From: Leptidea sinapis
Lineage: Eukaryota > Arthropoda > Insecta > Lepidoptera > Pieridae
Assembly (NCBI RefSeq): GCF_905404315.1
Contig: NC_066283.1
Coordinates: forward strand, 868,001-932,000
DNA length: 64,000 nt
Direction: 5' to 3'
A program made the translations under genes and the position numbers. Positions 13,001 to 21,195 of the stretch are shown piece by piece. How positions within the stretch are numbered: the first letter of the stretch is position 1; every line of letters starts with the position of its first letter. Under the pieces are notes generated by a model that worked only from the letters and a program-made list of their open reading frames with translations, was not told the origin of the DNA and did no database searches.

Positions 13001-15687
13001 GGACTATAACTATATTAGACATAACTATGGATAGAAAAGATCTTGTCATTTACGGCCGTTCTCAATATACTATCTACAGATAGAGATAAATTACTACCAG
13101 CCACACGCCATATCACAAAAATTTATTTGCAATAACTACCTTCTACTGTCAGTAATTAGCTGTCAATAATCTGAAGCTGTCCCAATAAGAATGACTTATC
13201 GCATGAATTGCAATTTCCATGCAAACTTTAAATCGCTGGTAAGCTATACGTCGTCCCATTGACAGACAGCGTCCACGGATAAGGTGAGTTACCGTCGATA
13301 AGTTTATTGGGACAGAAAAGTCAACGGTAGTTAAGATTTTTATCTCAAGTAAGAGATAGACTGAATATTGGGAACAGCCGTAAAATATGACAGCGATGTA
13401 TCCGTAACTAGAGATACGTTATTGAAAACGGCCGTTAGTGGACAGTTATGAAGACCGTGACAAAACACATTTAATTTAATTTATTTATTTTAATAAGAAC
13501 GTTTTTAACTTGGAGGATTCAAGCCGCATTACTGTTTTTAGCCAACCATCTATTTCTTATGAATGAAAATTTCCAAAGGTTATTTTCGCTTTTCTTGATA
13601 AATCCACATATAATTTTTTCTCAATACAAATGCTTGATTTGCTATTGAAAGTACTAAAAGTGCTATATTATTTTATACATACATTTTGAAGGGTTCCCGA
13701 TATAAATCATATATTTTTACAAAGCCCCATATTTTTTTCTTAGATTAGTCCCATAAACCACGAGACTTCTAAGATAACAAAAATTCTAAATAAAATTTAC
13801 CATAAGTGCCTTTTTCACATGTTTCCATACGAGTACACTGGGCCCGGCCCATTTCGTCACAGCGACATCTGTGACAGTTGCTCTCCCACTCTGACCCGGG
13901 GGCACACTCTGCTAACTCTAACCGGACAACTTCATTTTTGGACACTGGAGAGGACTTTATGGGTTCTGGAAAAAATAACAAAATATGTGTGTGTCCAACT
14001 CATACGCGTTAGAAATGAAACTTCTGAAAATTTCCTGATTAAAAATACTCATTGAAAAATATTGAAAAAATAAACAGTCGCTTCATGTAAGCTGTGTATA
14101 TAAAAAAAATATAAAAAAGAATTAGGATTATTGAAAACAATTCAAATTTCATCATTTTCAATGAACATTTTTAATCAGGGGTAGGCTACGACAGCTTCAG
14201 ATGGTTAGAGAGTAATAAGGATAAATGTAAGTAAAAAATTATTAAATATTTTAATGTAAGTAATTATATTACAAATTCTGCAGCTTTACAAACCTTACAT
14301 CGTTGAGGCATATATTATTCCACCTCCATGTCGTCTGCTTAGTAATTTGCGGTACTTAAACTTACTGTTCACAGTTGAGAAGTCGACGCAACCGATGCAT
14401 TTTAAATGGTAACATAAAGATTTCACCGCAAAACCAGCTTTATATCCAACTATGTATTAACTGTTAACGGAACATTATGCCCCCATTTTCTTGTAAGTTA
14501 TCTATAATATTAATATATAAGGAATGAGCTTCCTTGTTCGGAGTTTCCGGAACAATGCGACATAGGTACCTTCAAATAAGCGCATAAACCTTCCTTAAAG
14601 GCCGGCAGCGCTCCTGTGATTTCATTTCTCTGGCGTTGCAAGAGAATGTGGGCGGCGTTGATCATTTAACACCAGGTGACTCTCGTATGCTCGTTTGTCC
14701 TCCTTTTCCATAAAAAAAATATATATATAATTGTCACTTCCATTCTCATTTGCATCATAAGTCCGTGAAAATGGAGCAGTTGTATTAATATTATGCAATG
14801 AAGAAGAACACATCAAAATACTGACATTTACAAGTGTTTCGTGTTCGTTAGCACACAGATTTCAAAGATTTAAGTTCCATGTGGCACAACAATTTCCGAA
14901 AGATGCCTTTCAGTTGTTTGGCATTAGAGTTATCATTATAACCACCACGCATTCGTATAGCCCTAAAAATATTTTTGAGCGGCGGCCATCTCGGATTTAT
15001 AAAATGATCCCAAATTTGTTCTCTGATCGAAAACCTCGGATACGATATCCATATTGTTGAAATCATAATTTTGCGCAGCGGCCATCTTGGATTTAAAAAA
15101 TAATGCCAAATTCGTTCTCTGCACCCTCGATAACCTCGGATACCATATCCACATTGTTGAAATCATAATTTTGAGTGGCGGCCATATTAGATTTAAGAAA
15201 TGTTCCCAAATTCGTACTCTGCACCCTCGAGAACCTCGGATACGATATCCATATCATAATTTTGCGCGGCGGCCAAAATAATAGTTTAATAATTAATAAC
15301 TGGCAACTACGCCTCTATCCTCTCGTTTTTCGTTTCATCAAGTTTCAAATCACAAGGATTCCAACGAAGTTTCACTTCAATATGTTTTTATTGGTTTAAG
15401 GTACTAAGCCTTAGCAAGGCTAGCGCCCGGCCCACAATCACTTAGGTGTTATGTAGAAAAAATAAAAATCATTTCAAACCCAAAAACGATTTCATTATCT
15501 ACAGAAAAAGTCTAAGTGATAGTTGATAATATAAACACAATCATACTGTTATAGATTAAAATGAATTCCTAAGATCTGGATGTTTCACATGTTAAACTAA
15601 TTTGAAAATGGAAATGTAAATGCATACCTTTCTCTATACTTTCTGCCATGCAACTGGCATCTTTTGTGTCAGCTGCGCATTTTAATA
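915..15687 (-). CDS. multidomain pacifastin-family serine protease inhibitor (9 exons, 5' and possibly 3' incomplete)
   Basis: Nine minus-strand exons with AG/GT borders join into one frame of 387 codons. Seven segments match the pacifastin light-chain pattern (C-x9-C-N-x-C-x-C-x6-8-C-T-x3-C), roughly at residues 40-69, 80-108, 124-152, 163-190, 234-263, 290-319 and 345-374 of the joined frame; a half domain sits at 197-213. Pacifastin domains are small three-disulfide inhibitors of trypsin- and chymotrypsin-like proteases; insects make them as secreted precursors that may be cut into single units. In the locust inhibitors the P1 residue follows the Thr after the fifth cysteine. By that rule the units read R, L, K, K, S (half domain), K, N, R, so most should favour trypsin-like enzymes, the second chymotrypsin-like. 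Exons up to domain 4 use phase-1 introns, later ones phase 0. The signal-peptide exon is not identified with confidence. Introns hold many transposon remnants. Confidence 0.9.
1140..1997. other. intronic AT-rich sequence
   Basis: Lies between pacifastin exons (intron 1080-3008). Open frames here are short, low in GC and without codon character. No repeat was identified except the inverted-repeat element that follows at about 1998. Confidence 0.4.
1998..2164. mobile_element. short MITE-like element with ~38-bp terminal inverted repeats
   Basis: The left arm (1998-2037) and right arm (2126-2164) are imperfect inverted repeats sharing 'cagagtccgatccgt' and 'gctttcg' blocks, with a spacer of about 88 bp. 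The arms are far more GC-rich than their surroundings. No target-site duplication is obvious. It lies in a pacifastin intron. Confidence 0.65.
2391..2640 (+). repeat. interspersed repeat family B (probable LINE 3' end)
   Basis: Shares 'ggcatttattttctcaaa', 'agaagcggcgcaagaaac' and 'ataatctagtccc' blocks with copies near 35313, 39995 and 42164. This is the longest copy in the window. No coding frame is left; it resembles a LINE 3' untranslated tail, but the parent is unknown. Confidence 0.65.
3009..3170 (-). CDS. pacifastin exon: domain 7
   Basis: 54 codons, phase 0 at both ends, acceptor 'tgtgttttag', donor ACG|GTGAGT. The domain is complete (CKPKR..., CNTCRC, CTNKPC). The predicted P1 is Asn, unusual for an inhibitor aimed at trypsin or chymotrypsin, so this unit may be weak or aimed at another protease. 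Confidence 0.93.
3475..4245. repeat. diverged inverted-repeat region rich in 'ctgaatttag' motifs
   Basis: Blocks such as 'actgaatttag', 'ctaaattcag' and 'gctgaatcatt' near 3475-3570 recur inverted near 4095-4240. The region looks like an old MITE with about 100-150 bp ends and several internal copies of the motif. Borders and target duplication could not be fixed. Confidence 0.35.
4391..4645 (-). repeat. SINE-like ~320-bp repeat, copy 2 (diverged)
   Basis: Inverted copy with the family's 'ggcgccgttgtggt' and 'cagctacggcgcc' blocks and shortened ends. It lies in the intron between pacifastin domains 7 and 6. Confidence 0.8.
4826..5017 (-). CDS. pacifastin exon: domain 6
   Basis: 64 codons, phase 0 at both ends, acceptor 'aactttggcag', donor GAG|GTAATT. 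A charged 19-residue linker precedes the complete domain (CRAFSN..., CNDCIC, CTKKTC). Predicted P1 is Lys, consistent with trypsin-like targets. Confidence 0.93.
5356..5700 (-). mobile_element. non-autonomous Helitron
   Basis: Read on the minus strand it begins TC ('tcttaatatatataaatt') after an A and ends in CTAG followed by T, with a small hairpin before the end, as Helitrons do. The same internal sequence ('gaaattgtttcacagcagaa') recurs in both halves of the 42.6/45.2 kb duplication. Confidence 0.8.
5705..6037. other. intronic sequence, nothing identified
   Basis: AT-rich intron sequence between pacifastin exons with no recognisable repeat or coding segment. Confidence 0.4.
6038..6175 (+). 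pseudogene. mariner transposase fragment
   Basis: A short plus-strand frame reads SDLASWDFFLYPKIKNQM, matching the third catalytic Asp region (PDLAPxD followed by PKIK) of mariner DD34D transposases. Upstream and downstream parts are degraded. It lies in a pacifastin intron. Confidence 0.7.
6657..6715 (-). CDS. pacifastin exon: half domain (domain 5)
   Basis: 59 nt: 2 nt completing a codon, then 19 codons, acceptor 'gatggcatttag', donor AAG|GTAAGT. It encodes HCVCSF...KCGSGVCK, which fits the second half of a pacifastin domain (Cys3 to Cys6, spacing C-x-C-x8-C-x4-C) but lacks Cys1 and Cys2 and the usual Gly. Its phases are exactly those needed to join domain 4 (phase 1) to domain 6 (phase 0), the main support for it being real. 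Without it the frame would break. It could instead be a decayed exon. Confidence 0.65.
7064..7616. mobile_element. hAT-like non-autonomous element (553 bp)
   Basis: Ends are inverted 'caggggcgtgca', the CAGGGG-type start of hAT elements. It is flanked by 8-bp near-identical duplications (atggtaat / atcgtaat, 7 of 8 equal). The inside includes 'cggggcccc' blocks and no transposase frame. Confidence 0.8.
7925..8654. other. intronic sequence with an imperfect hairpin near 7960-8030
   Basis: 'ggcgatacctttggtgagtg' is followed about 40 bp later by a near inverted partner 'aaagtcaccaatatcgccg'. The rest shows nothing recognisable. The segment lies in the long intron between domains 4 and 5. Confidence 0.3.
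8655..9030 (-). pseudogene. jockey-like LINE fragment with internal deletion
   Basis: Two blocks match the minus-strand LINE at 51.3-54.7 kb: 8655-8840 corresponds to about 52.38-52.56 kb and 8870-9030 to about 53.22-53.38 kb. The part between them is missing here, so this copy carries a deletion of roughly 650 bp. The frame is broken. Confidence 0.75.
9113..9223 (-). CDS. pacifastin exon: domain 4
   Basis: 111 nt, phase 1 at both ends, acceptor 'tttattttag', donor TCA|GTGAGT. The domain is complete (CAAEST..., CNTCWC, CTKIGC) with a short Cys4-Cys5 loop of six residues. Predicted P1 is Lys. Confidence 0.93.
9547..9684 (-). CDS. pacifastin exon: domain 3
   Basis: 138 nt, phase 1 at both ends, acceptor 'aaatatttcag', donor ACG|GTAAGT. 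Complete domain (CLPGTS..., CNKCVC, CSKNEC), with Ser in place of the usual Thr after Cys5 and predicted P1 Lys. The intron to the next exon is only 323 bp. Confidence 0.93.
10099..10531 (+). mobile_element. non-autonomous Helitron
   Basis: Starts TC with 'aaaattctcgtgtcccggtg' and 'gtaggtctgagaatcgg' blocks shared by many copies in the window and ends 'ctgttgggtcagcta', where the usual CTAG has become CTAT. Confidence 0.75.
11139..11450 (-). mobile_element. Helitron, different internal sequence
   Basis: Begins (as its 3' end on the minus strand) with the CTAG/'ctgacccggcaaacgttg' hairpin terminus, but the interior ('aacactgaaagaatcattc', 'aaatcggaccagtagt') belongs to another Helitron subfamily also present near 45.9 kb. 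Its far end is lost. Confidence 0.65.
11493..11771 (+). repeat. SINE-like ~320-bp repeat, copy 3
   Basis: Forward copy from 'ggctccatggcacaggatgc' to 'cccttattttcattaaaa', with the hairpin region and A-rich 3' end kept. It sits about 95 bp downstream of the pacifastin domain 2 exon on the gene's own strand. Confidence 0.85.
11865..11975 (-). CDS. pacifastin exon: domain 2
   Basis: 111 nt, phase 1 at both ends, acceptor 'atatattttcag', donor TAA|GTAAGT. Complete domain (CKPNTK..., CNTCIC, CTLKAC). Predicted P1 is Leu as in the chymotrypsin-directed locust inhibitor, so this unit probably differs in target from its neighbours. Confidence 0.94.
12146..12555 (+). mobile_element. LEP1-like non-autonomous Helitron (410 bp)
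   Basis: Starts 'tcctactaatattatatatg' after A and ends 'gcgggcatcagctag' before T. This is the typical terminal pair of the LEP1-type Helitrons described in Lepidoptera. Confidence 0.8.
12560..12890. other. intronic sequence, nothing identified
   Basis: AT-rich sequence between the LEP1-like element and the nested MITE; no repeat or exon recognised. Confidence 0.4.
13053..13380. mobile_element. inner MITE of the same end type
   Basis: Ends 'cggccgttctcaatat' and inverted 'atattgggaacagccg', flanked by TA on both sides. The ends resemble those of the outer element, so a relative appears to have inserted into it. Confidence 0.65.
13177..13315. mobile_element. innermost 139-bp inverted-repeat element
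   Basis: 'ctgtcccaataa' at the left end matches 'ttattgggacag' inverted at the right end; 'acttatcg'/'cgataagt' pair just inside. It is a third nested level; no clear target duplication. Confidence 0.55.
13801..13965 (-). CDS. pacifastin exon: domain 1
   Basis: 165 nt, phase 1 at both ends, acceptor 'attttttccag', donor ATG|GTAAAT. An 18-residue linker precedes the domain (CAPGSE..., CHRCRC, CTRMETC). His replaces the conserved Asn after Cys2, and there is one extra residue between Cys5 and Cys6. Predicted P1 is Arg. Confidence 0.93.
14598..14715 (+). pseudogene. jockey-like LINE 3' tail
   Basis: Reads 'gttgcaagagaatgtggg', then 'gctcgtttgtcctccttttc' and 'cataaaaaaa', the same 3' end as the LINE at 51.3-54.7 kb. 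5'-truncated, as is normal for LINE insertions. Confidence 0.75.
14975..15275 (+). repeat. minisatellite, 3 units of ~91-100 bp
   Basis: 'gcggccat/gcggcca' recurs at 14982, 15078, 15178 and 15269, with 'aacctcggatac', 'atatccatattg' and 'gaaatcataattttg' in each unit. Open frames across it on both strands are repeats of each other caused by the array and are not genes. Confidence 0.85.
15628..15687 (-). CDS. pacifastin gene, 5' coding exon without a domain
   Basis: 60 nt, acceptor 'gttttttttttcag'-like, donor AAG|GTATGC, phase 1 at both ends, joining domain 1 in frame. It encodes LKCAADTKDASCMAESIEK, probably the N-terminal linker after a signal peptide. It has two cysteines but not the pacifastin pattern. 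The exon before it must end with one base of a codon. Confidence 0.75.
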
Positions 15688-16427
15688 CTGAAAAAAAAAC
15701 ATACATTACATTAGAATTAATAAGCTAACTTTTCATTTAAAAGTTCGATTGTGCTATTTAAAGTCTGTCCCAACTCCCACATAAATTAATACCAAGTATA
15801 AAATAAATATTGAGAAATCATTCATTAAAGTTAATAAGAAAACTATAAATTTTAAGTCTGCTAATTTTTATGGCAACTCTCTTTTTCGTTTTAGTTACGC
15901 TAATATTATGTTCTCTTTGCTACTACTTTTCCCGCCTGAAATACAAAATGGCGGTAAAAATACATGTGACACATTTCGGGCAACGCCGACGGTTGTTCGA
16001 CGCGGTCAATCATCAAATTGCCCTTTAACCTTCGCAATTATTGCAGTTCTATTAATAGCGGGAAACAATTGGTTCCATAATTACCCCTCATGAGGTATCT
16101 TTGGCTGGAATGTCAAAATACAAGCTAAACAATGTTACATAACCAATCAACGATTCAATTAACTGATGGAATTGCGATGTGTTCATTGTATGTATTACGA
16201 TTATTTCCATCTTAAATTATTTAAGGTAAGGTTCACATGATGCTCGGTTACTTAATAAAATTATTGTAGAGCCACATAACGAGTCAACACTTCATATTAT
16301 GTGAATAAATTTAGGTACAAAACAATTTTGTATATTGTCTCAGTAGTGAGAAAATTATTTAAAAATAACACTTTTTTCATTCAATAATGTATTTTGAATC
16401 GGTGGTTTGTATTTTTTATTCATAGAG

Positions 16428-16563
16428 GAATCACAGGGGCATTGTTGGCCTTAAAAAAGGGTACGTGCTTTTTTTTGTAGGTGCGCCCCTATCGTCCTCG
16501 AAACACCGCATATAGTTAGTTTAATTGTACTTAGAAGAAATTTCCTTGAAAACCGAACCGCAC
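16428..16563 (-). pseudogene. jockey-like LINE C-terminal fragment
   Basis: Resembles the 51.38-51.52 kb part of the minus-strand LINE ('tcgtcctcgaaacaccgca' and 'tccttgaaaaccg' blocks), with several small insertions and deletions. Confidence 0.6.
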
Positions 16564-16569
16564 CGTTAT

Positions 16570-17575
16570 TCGACCAAATTACCTCAAATATTTTACATCC
16601 ACAAAGGCAGATATTTTTGTATATTATAATAAAATAAGGTAGATATCATTGCTTTATATAGTATAAACACGATAAAACTGATTAAGTAGCTTCAGGTTTT
16701 TAGATTAATAAGACGTCTTGAACTTTTTTTTTTAACATTCAATTACCAATAAGTTGAGTTACATCCGTTTTTATATGATATAGTTTACTTTTTTATATTT
16801 ATGACGCGCGACGATCATGTCATTCGTCTGACGGTGAGGGACACGTCCTGCTCATAAGAATACAAAAAATCTCACCTCTCAAAGTGACGTTATTAGACGC
16901 TCGTTTCAAATAAAATGAAATACTAGAATTTAGTCCAGGAATAAATATAAGGCCCTAAGATATTTAAGGCGAGTCATTCGCCCGGAAAAATCATAGGTCT
17001 TCTTTTACCGGACAGTAGTTCTATTTCAAGGATTATATTTTAAAAGGGACAGAGAGAGATTCGAAGATGATGAAGTAGTATTTAATGCCATAGGTACAGG
17101 AATTTCTAGGATAGCAAATAGATCCACTACTCTGAAAGTGTCTGAATCAACCAACTTGCTATCAAACCTGACACATTTATCGGAAAAAAACTTGATTGAA
17201 ACGTAGTATGTCATTAATTCGACAAAGTAATTAATGATTGAAGATAATGATTGGAGACATGACATGCGTCTCGTAGTAGGTACTTCACATTATTACGTTG
17301 TCCAAGCCACTTTTAGTAAACTCGTGACCTTTGATAAGCCGCTGATAACAGCTCCATTCAGCTTCCTAATGACTTACAATTAATTACGTACTACAATGAT
17401 ACTCTTTATTATGAGAATTATAAAAACGTCCGCTTCCATTTTGCAACATCAATCGCGAATGATTCACAAAAGGATTTTCATATTATGTTTTTTACTTTAT
17501 TTAATATATTTTATAAATTTCATATGATATTTTTTTACAATAATATTACACCCATTTTCGTTTCTCTTTCGCTAC
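16570..17575. other. AT-rich sequence, nothing identified
   Basis: No exon, repeat family or RNA gene could be recognised. A 79-residue minus-strand frame at 17026-17265 has low-complexity composition and no splice context. Confidence 0.4.
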
Positions 17576-17579
17576 CCAG

Positions 17580-17724
17580 GTGCATTCTTCGGGATGAATA
17601 CTCCTCGTGGGGCACATACCAGCAGGCCCTTAACTGGCCCTTTACATTGATTCCATATCCCAATTACAATGAAAAGATGACGTCGAAGAGAAACCCCAGC
17701 TCTTCCATACAATTATTTGTATAG
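17580..17724 (+). CDS. unrecognised terminal-exon-like segment (47 aa)
   Basis: A very good acceptor (pyrimidine run then 'cgctacccag') opens a 47-codon frame that ends at TAG (17722-17724). It is rich in aromatic residues and proline (SSWGTYQQALNWPF, LIPYPNYNEK) and much higher in GC than its surroundings; an AATAAA lies about 115 bp downstream. It looks like the last exon of a plus-strand gene or of a retrotransposed copy, but no family was recognised and no upstream exon was found. Confidence 0.3.
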
Positions 17725-17930
17725 GAGGTTGAATTTTCTATCTAGGCCTCTTCTATGGAGATCGCAGAATGGGGTGAAGTAAATTGTGTTCTCTTTATAA
17801 TCCACAAAAGACTCAAGCGTGTGTTATGTGCGTGATTAATTAATAAAGAATTAATCCCTGATCGAGCGGAAAATATCATTATGATCATCCATTTCTTATG
17901 CAATTTTCATTTGTTTTTTTCTTTCTGTAT

Positions 17931-18011
17931 TCAATGTTTTGACGGACTGAGGATTAGCAGTAAGCTACAAGTAACAAACAAACACAGCATCTGTGTGGCA
18001 GCCAGAGTCAT
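17931..18011 (-). CDS. candidate signal-peptide exon of the pacifastin gene
   Basis: A 26-codon minus-strand frame starts MTLAATQMLCLFVTCSLL and is strongly hydrophobic, like a secretory signal. It lies 2.3 kb upstream of the first supported pacifastin exon on the same strand. A phase-1 donor is needed to join that exon; only weak GT sites (after codon 21 or inside codon 15) have that phase. A chance hydrophobic frame or a repeat cannot be excluded. Confidence 0.25.
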   Translation of the reverse strand: MTLAATQMLCLFVTCSLLLILSPSKH

Positions 18012-18589
18012 CTTGTTCGTTTAGGTCGAATATTAACACTTGTGAATGTCTCATCACACCTCTTACCATTCACCACCATTTTGGATCTTAGCACCACTTG
18101 AGCCTTAATGAGATGAAGTGGCAAGGAACTCGTTGGCACTGTTTTAAATCGTTTTAACAATTGTTTCTATTATAATTTTTATAAAGCGATCCAACAAAAA
18201 TACTCATTGACTAACAGTAACTACGTTAAATAAATGTAAATTTATAAAAGAAACCACAACAGTTATTGAGTACAGTATACATATACTGCGTCTGTAAATG
18301 AATAAAGATAATAATAATAATATGCGAGCATTACCGCAGGTAGTGCCCACTCAAGAGAAGAGAAGGAACCGCCCCACGACGCCGCCTGAGGTAAAGACCT
18401 TTAAGCGGACAAGACGAAGCCTGCTACAAGAGTTTAACCAAATAACAAGAGAATATCTTTTCTGTAGTCTGAATTAGCCCTCCATTTTGCAGTTAATAAA
18501 ATCTGTCTAACAGACTTGAATAGCTGTTTAGTCTTTACATCAATTCTTAACATTGATATTTACAAGTTAGTTGGTAGTTTAGTTAAAAA

Positions 18590-19115
18590 AAAATAACAAA
18601 AAAGTAACCGACTTCAAACACACTATTCCAAAACAATAGATCTATAATATGCCCTAAAAATAATAAAAATAAATGCGTATTTTTATACAATCTAATTCTA
18701 GAAACGATTATTGTTATTTTTGGAATCGATGTCAGCCAAGGTAGGTTTGTAATAACATACATAGTTATAGGTGAGATGTGCTTGATTCGCACGCGCGACG
18801 CGGGGAAGCGAGAGACGAGAGGACACGGAAATATATCTTTTCCAACAAAAAACCAATTATCGAAATCGGTTGGCGCGATATTATTCGTAAATTTGTCGCG
18901 CTCATACTTATAGCAAATTTAAGACTTTTATGGTTTTCTCATGGTTGCCATTATCAGGTCTGGACCGAATTACAATGGGGCCACACGGGAAGCACCAGCT
19001 TAAAATAAAAAAATAATTATCAAAATCGGTTCACCCAGTCGAAAGTATTGAGATAACAAACATAAAAAACATACCGACGAATTGAGAACCTCCTCATTTT
19101 TTTAAATCGGTTAAA
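18590..19115. repeat. interspersed repeat family C with inverted ends
   Basis: Ends contain 'gtaaccgacttcaaac' (left) and 'tttaaatcggttaaaaaa' (right), with 'gaattgagaacctcctc' inside the right end. Internal blocks ('aatcggttggcgcgatatt', 'tcaggtctggaccgaattac') recur at 30.5-30.8 kb. No coding frame. Confidence 0.7.
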
Positions 19116-19119
19116 AAAC

Positions 19120-19816
19120 GATGACCGATGAAATGTAGGTAATATTATGATTGAACTAGAAGGATGTGCAAGAAGTTCTCAGAAAACACAATAACAAGAA
19201 CCGGTTCAGTTGTCTCAATAACATTTATATTTAATTAATGTCACGTCCAATATAATGATAGCATTATACCTAGCTCTGTGGGAATTCCAGTACTTTAAGA
19301 TTAATTCGTAATAGAGATGAAGATTATTAACACATATCCTTGTAAGTTATATTATTCTTTTTATTTTCTCTTACCTTTTGCGCGCTATCTCTATTATCTA
19401 TAGTATAGTGCGAAGTGATGGCTTTATTCAACATGTTCATTTAGCAAGTGACACCGTCAATACATAACTACGGGTCAGTTACCTAGTGTATGGTAACCAA
19501 GTCGCCACACTTCTATTGACGTTTGAGTATTCAAAGTATATAAAATATGTTTAACTACTCATGCAGTGGTGACATTGCAAGAATAAGGCGAAGACATGTG
19601 TAGACAAGCCATTCTATATAAAAGTTTTTGAGTTATTTTTGTTTACCAAAGAAACTAACGTGTACGTACGTCCGTAACGTGTCTACATACTTTTTCTATT
19701 AAAAATCCTGTTAAAGTGAGTAGTTACTTATTCTTTCTAGTCGTACAATCTTGACATTTGTTGTCTCAGGGGCTGTGGCTCGCTCCTCAATAACTCTTCG
19801 TCACTTGTAGTCTTAG
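19120..19816. other. AT-rich sequence, nothing identified
   Basis: No repeat or gene recognised. A frame near 19370-19440 on the minus strand ends at a GTAAGA donor but in the wrong phase for the pacifastin gene. Confidence 0.35.
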
Positions 19817-20131
19817 TACCAGTGGGAGGCTCCTTTGGACAGGATGCCGGCTAGATTATGGATACCACAACGGCGTCTATTTCTGCCGTGAAGCAGTAAT
19901 GAGTAAGCATTACTGTGTTTCGCTCAGAAGGGCGCCGTAACTGGTGAAATTACTGGGCAAATGAGACTCAATATCTTATGTCTCAGGGTGACGAGCGCAA
20001 TTGGAGTGCCACTCAGAATTTTTGGGCTTATCAAGAATCCTGAGCGGCTCTGCATTGTAATGGGCAAGGCGTATCAATTACCATCAGCTGAATGTCCTGC
20101 TCGTCTTGTCCCGTATTTTCATAAAAAATAA
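19817..20131 (+). repeat. SINE-like ~320-bp repeat, copy 4 (nearly full length)
   Basis: Runs from 'taccagtgggaggctcc' to 'cccgtattttcataaaaa', with both GC-rich blocks and the hairpin region. A good example of the family's full length. Confidence 0.88.
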
Positions 20132-20159
20132 ATAGTACCAAGATAATAATAGTGAGTCC

Positions 20160-20575
20160 ATCTCACGGGCGAACTACCTGGTGGTGGTGTGCTCTCATCG
20201 CTGCAGCACGTGCCGTGTGATCGGTCGTCCAGACCGGCCACGTCGTGGCTTGTGAGGCTAACAGATTGTTCAGCGGGCGACGCTGCTTGATGCCGCGTTC
20301 TACGAGACTAGCAAGATGTTAACCCGTGGGAAGTGACACGTGCTACGTTCGTAAAACTTGAGAATTAACATGTTACGTGTGAGACGCGCTGGTAACATCG
20401 ATAGTATCACTGGGGACGGCCACAACGCGAACATATCTCGTACACCACTGCTATCCACCAGCAGCGGGCGTCTTGGTAGTGCCCCACCTGTGCCAACAAG
20501 CGTCCCATTGCTCTTCCGTCTTACTGTTGACGATGTAACAACATATAGATAATGAAAAGCAAACTGGTGAACATA
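20160..20575. other. GC-rich stretch of unknown origin
   Basis: About half G+C, unlike the surrounding AT-rich DNA, with frames open on both strands (up to 163 codons on the minus strand). It directly precedes an RTE-type LINE tail on the plus strand, so it may be decayed upstream LINE sequence; I do not recognise the translation. Confidence 0.35.
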
Positions 20576-21195
20576 TCGACGGAGAGGGCTATGCTCGGAG
20601 TGTTCCTGTGAGATCAAATCACAAACGAGGAGATCCGTAGGAGAACCAAAGTTACCGACATAGCCCAAATGATTGCGAAACTGTAGTGGCAGTGGGCAGG
20701 GCACATAGTTCGACGGCCGTTGGGGCAGTAAAGTGCTTGAATGGCGACCACCAGAAGACGCAGTGTGGCCTACCAACACGAAGGTTATCAACCAGTGTGT
20801 GTTGCAAGTGATGACTTACTGTACTAAGTCGTGGTAGCTATGGTATGGGCCTGATAAGAAAGCTCATGGTTGCTTAGAGGGCAATGGGCTATGCTCGAGG
20901 TTTCACTGCGAGATTGAATCAGAAATAAGGAATTCCGTAGAATAAACAAAGTTACCGACATAGCCTGAATGATTGCGAAAGTGGCAGTGGGCAAGGTACA
21001 TAGTTCGACGGACAGATGGCCGTTAGGGCATTTAAGTACTCGAATGGCGACCACGTGCCGGAAGACGTAGTGTTGGTAGGCCCCCCACAAGATGGACCGA
21101 CGATCTGTTCAAGTTCGCCGGATACGAAGATGGACGCAGCGCAGGACCGATCGTCGTGGAAATCTTTAGGGGAGGCTTTTTCCAGCTGTAGACGT
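20576..21195 (+). pseudogene. RTE-type LINE C-terminal region, partly duplicated in tandem
   Basis: With small corrections the plus strand reads motifs of an endonuclease-reverse transcriptase C-terminus: RRRTKVTDIAQMIAK, WQWAGHIVRR, then DRSSWKSLGEAF near the end. The first ~205 bp (20576-20780) recurs in altered form from 20875. Both parts have in-frame stops. It is a dead, rearranged copy. Confidence 0.75.

Larger units (their letters stand above)
12893..13435. mobile_element. MITE (outer of a nested set), TA target site
   Basis: Inverted ends 'acggccgttttgaataac' (left) and its near complement (right) are flanked by TA on both sides, as expected for Tc1/mariner-type elements. It contains two further inverted-repeat pairs inside (13053-13380 and 13177-13315). 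No transposase frame. Confidence 0.75.

Noticed and set aside
14975..15275. CRISPR-like repeat array
   Set aside because: Units are long (~95 bp), adjacent and diverged with no spacers; this is a eukaryotic minisatellite.
14848..15399. Several overlapping frames on both strands with similar peptides
   Set aside because: Their similarity is caused by the ~95-bp minisatellite at 14975-15275.
19372..19440. Minus-strand frame ending at a GTAAGA donor, considered as pacifastin first exon
   Set aside because: It ends in phase 0 while the next pacifastin exon needs phase 1, and it has no signal peptide.
20300..20791. Longest minus-strand open frame in its region (163 codons)
   Set aside because: Its part beyond 20576 is antisense to a recognisable RTE-type LINE C-terminus; composition reflects the LINE's GC content, not a minus-strand gene.
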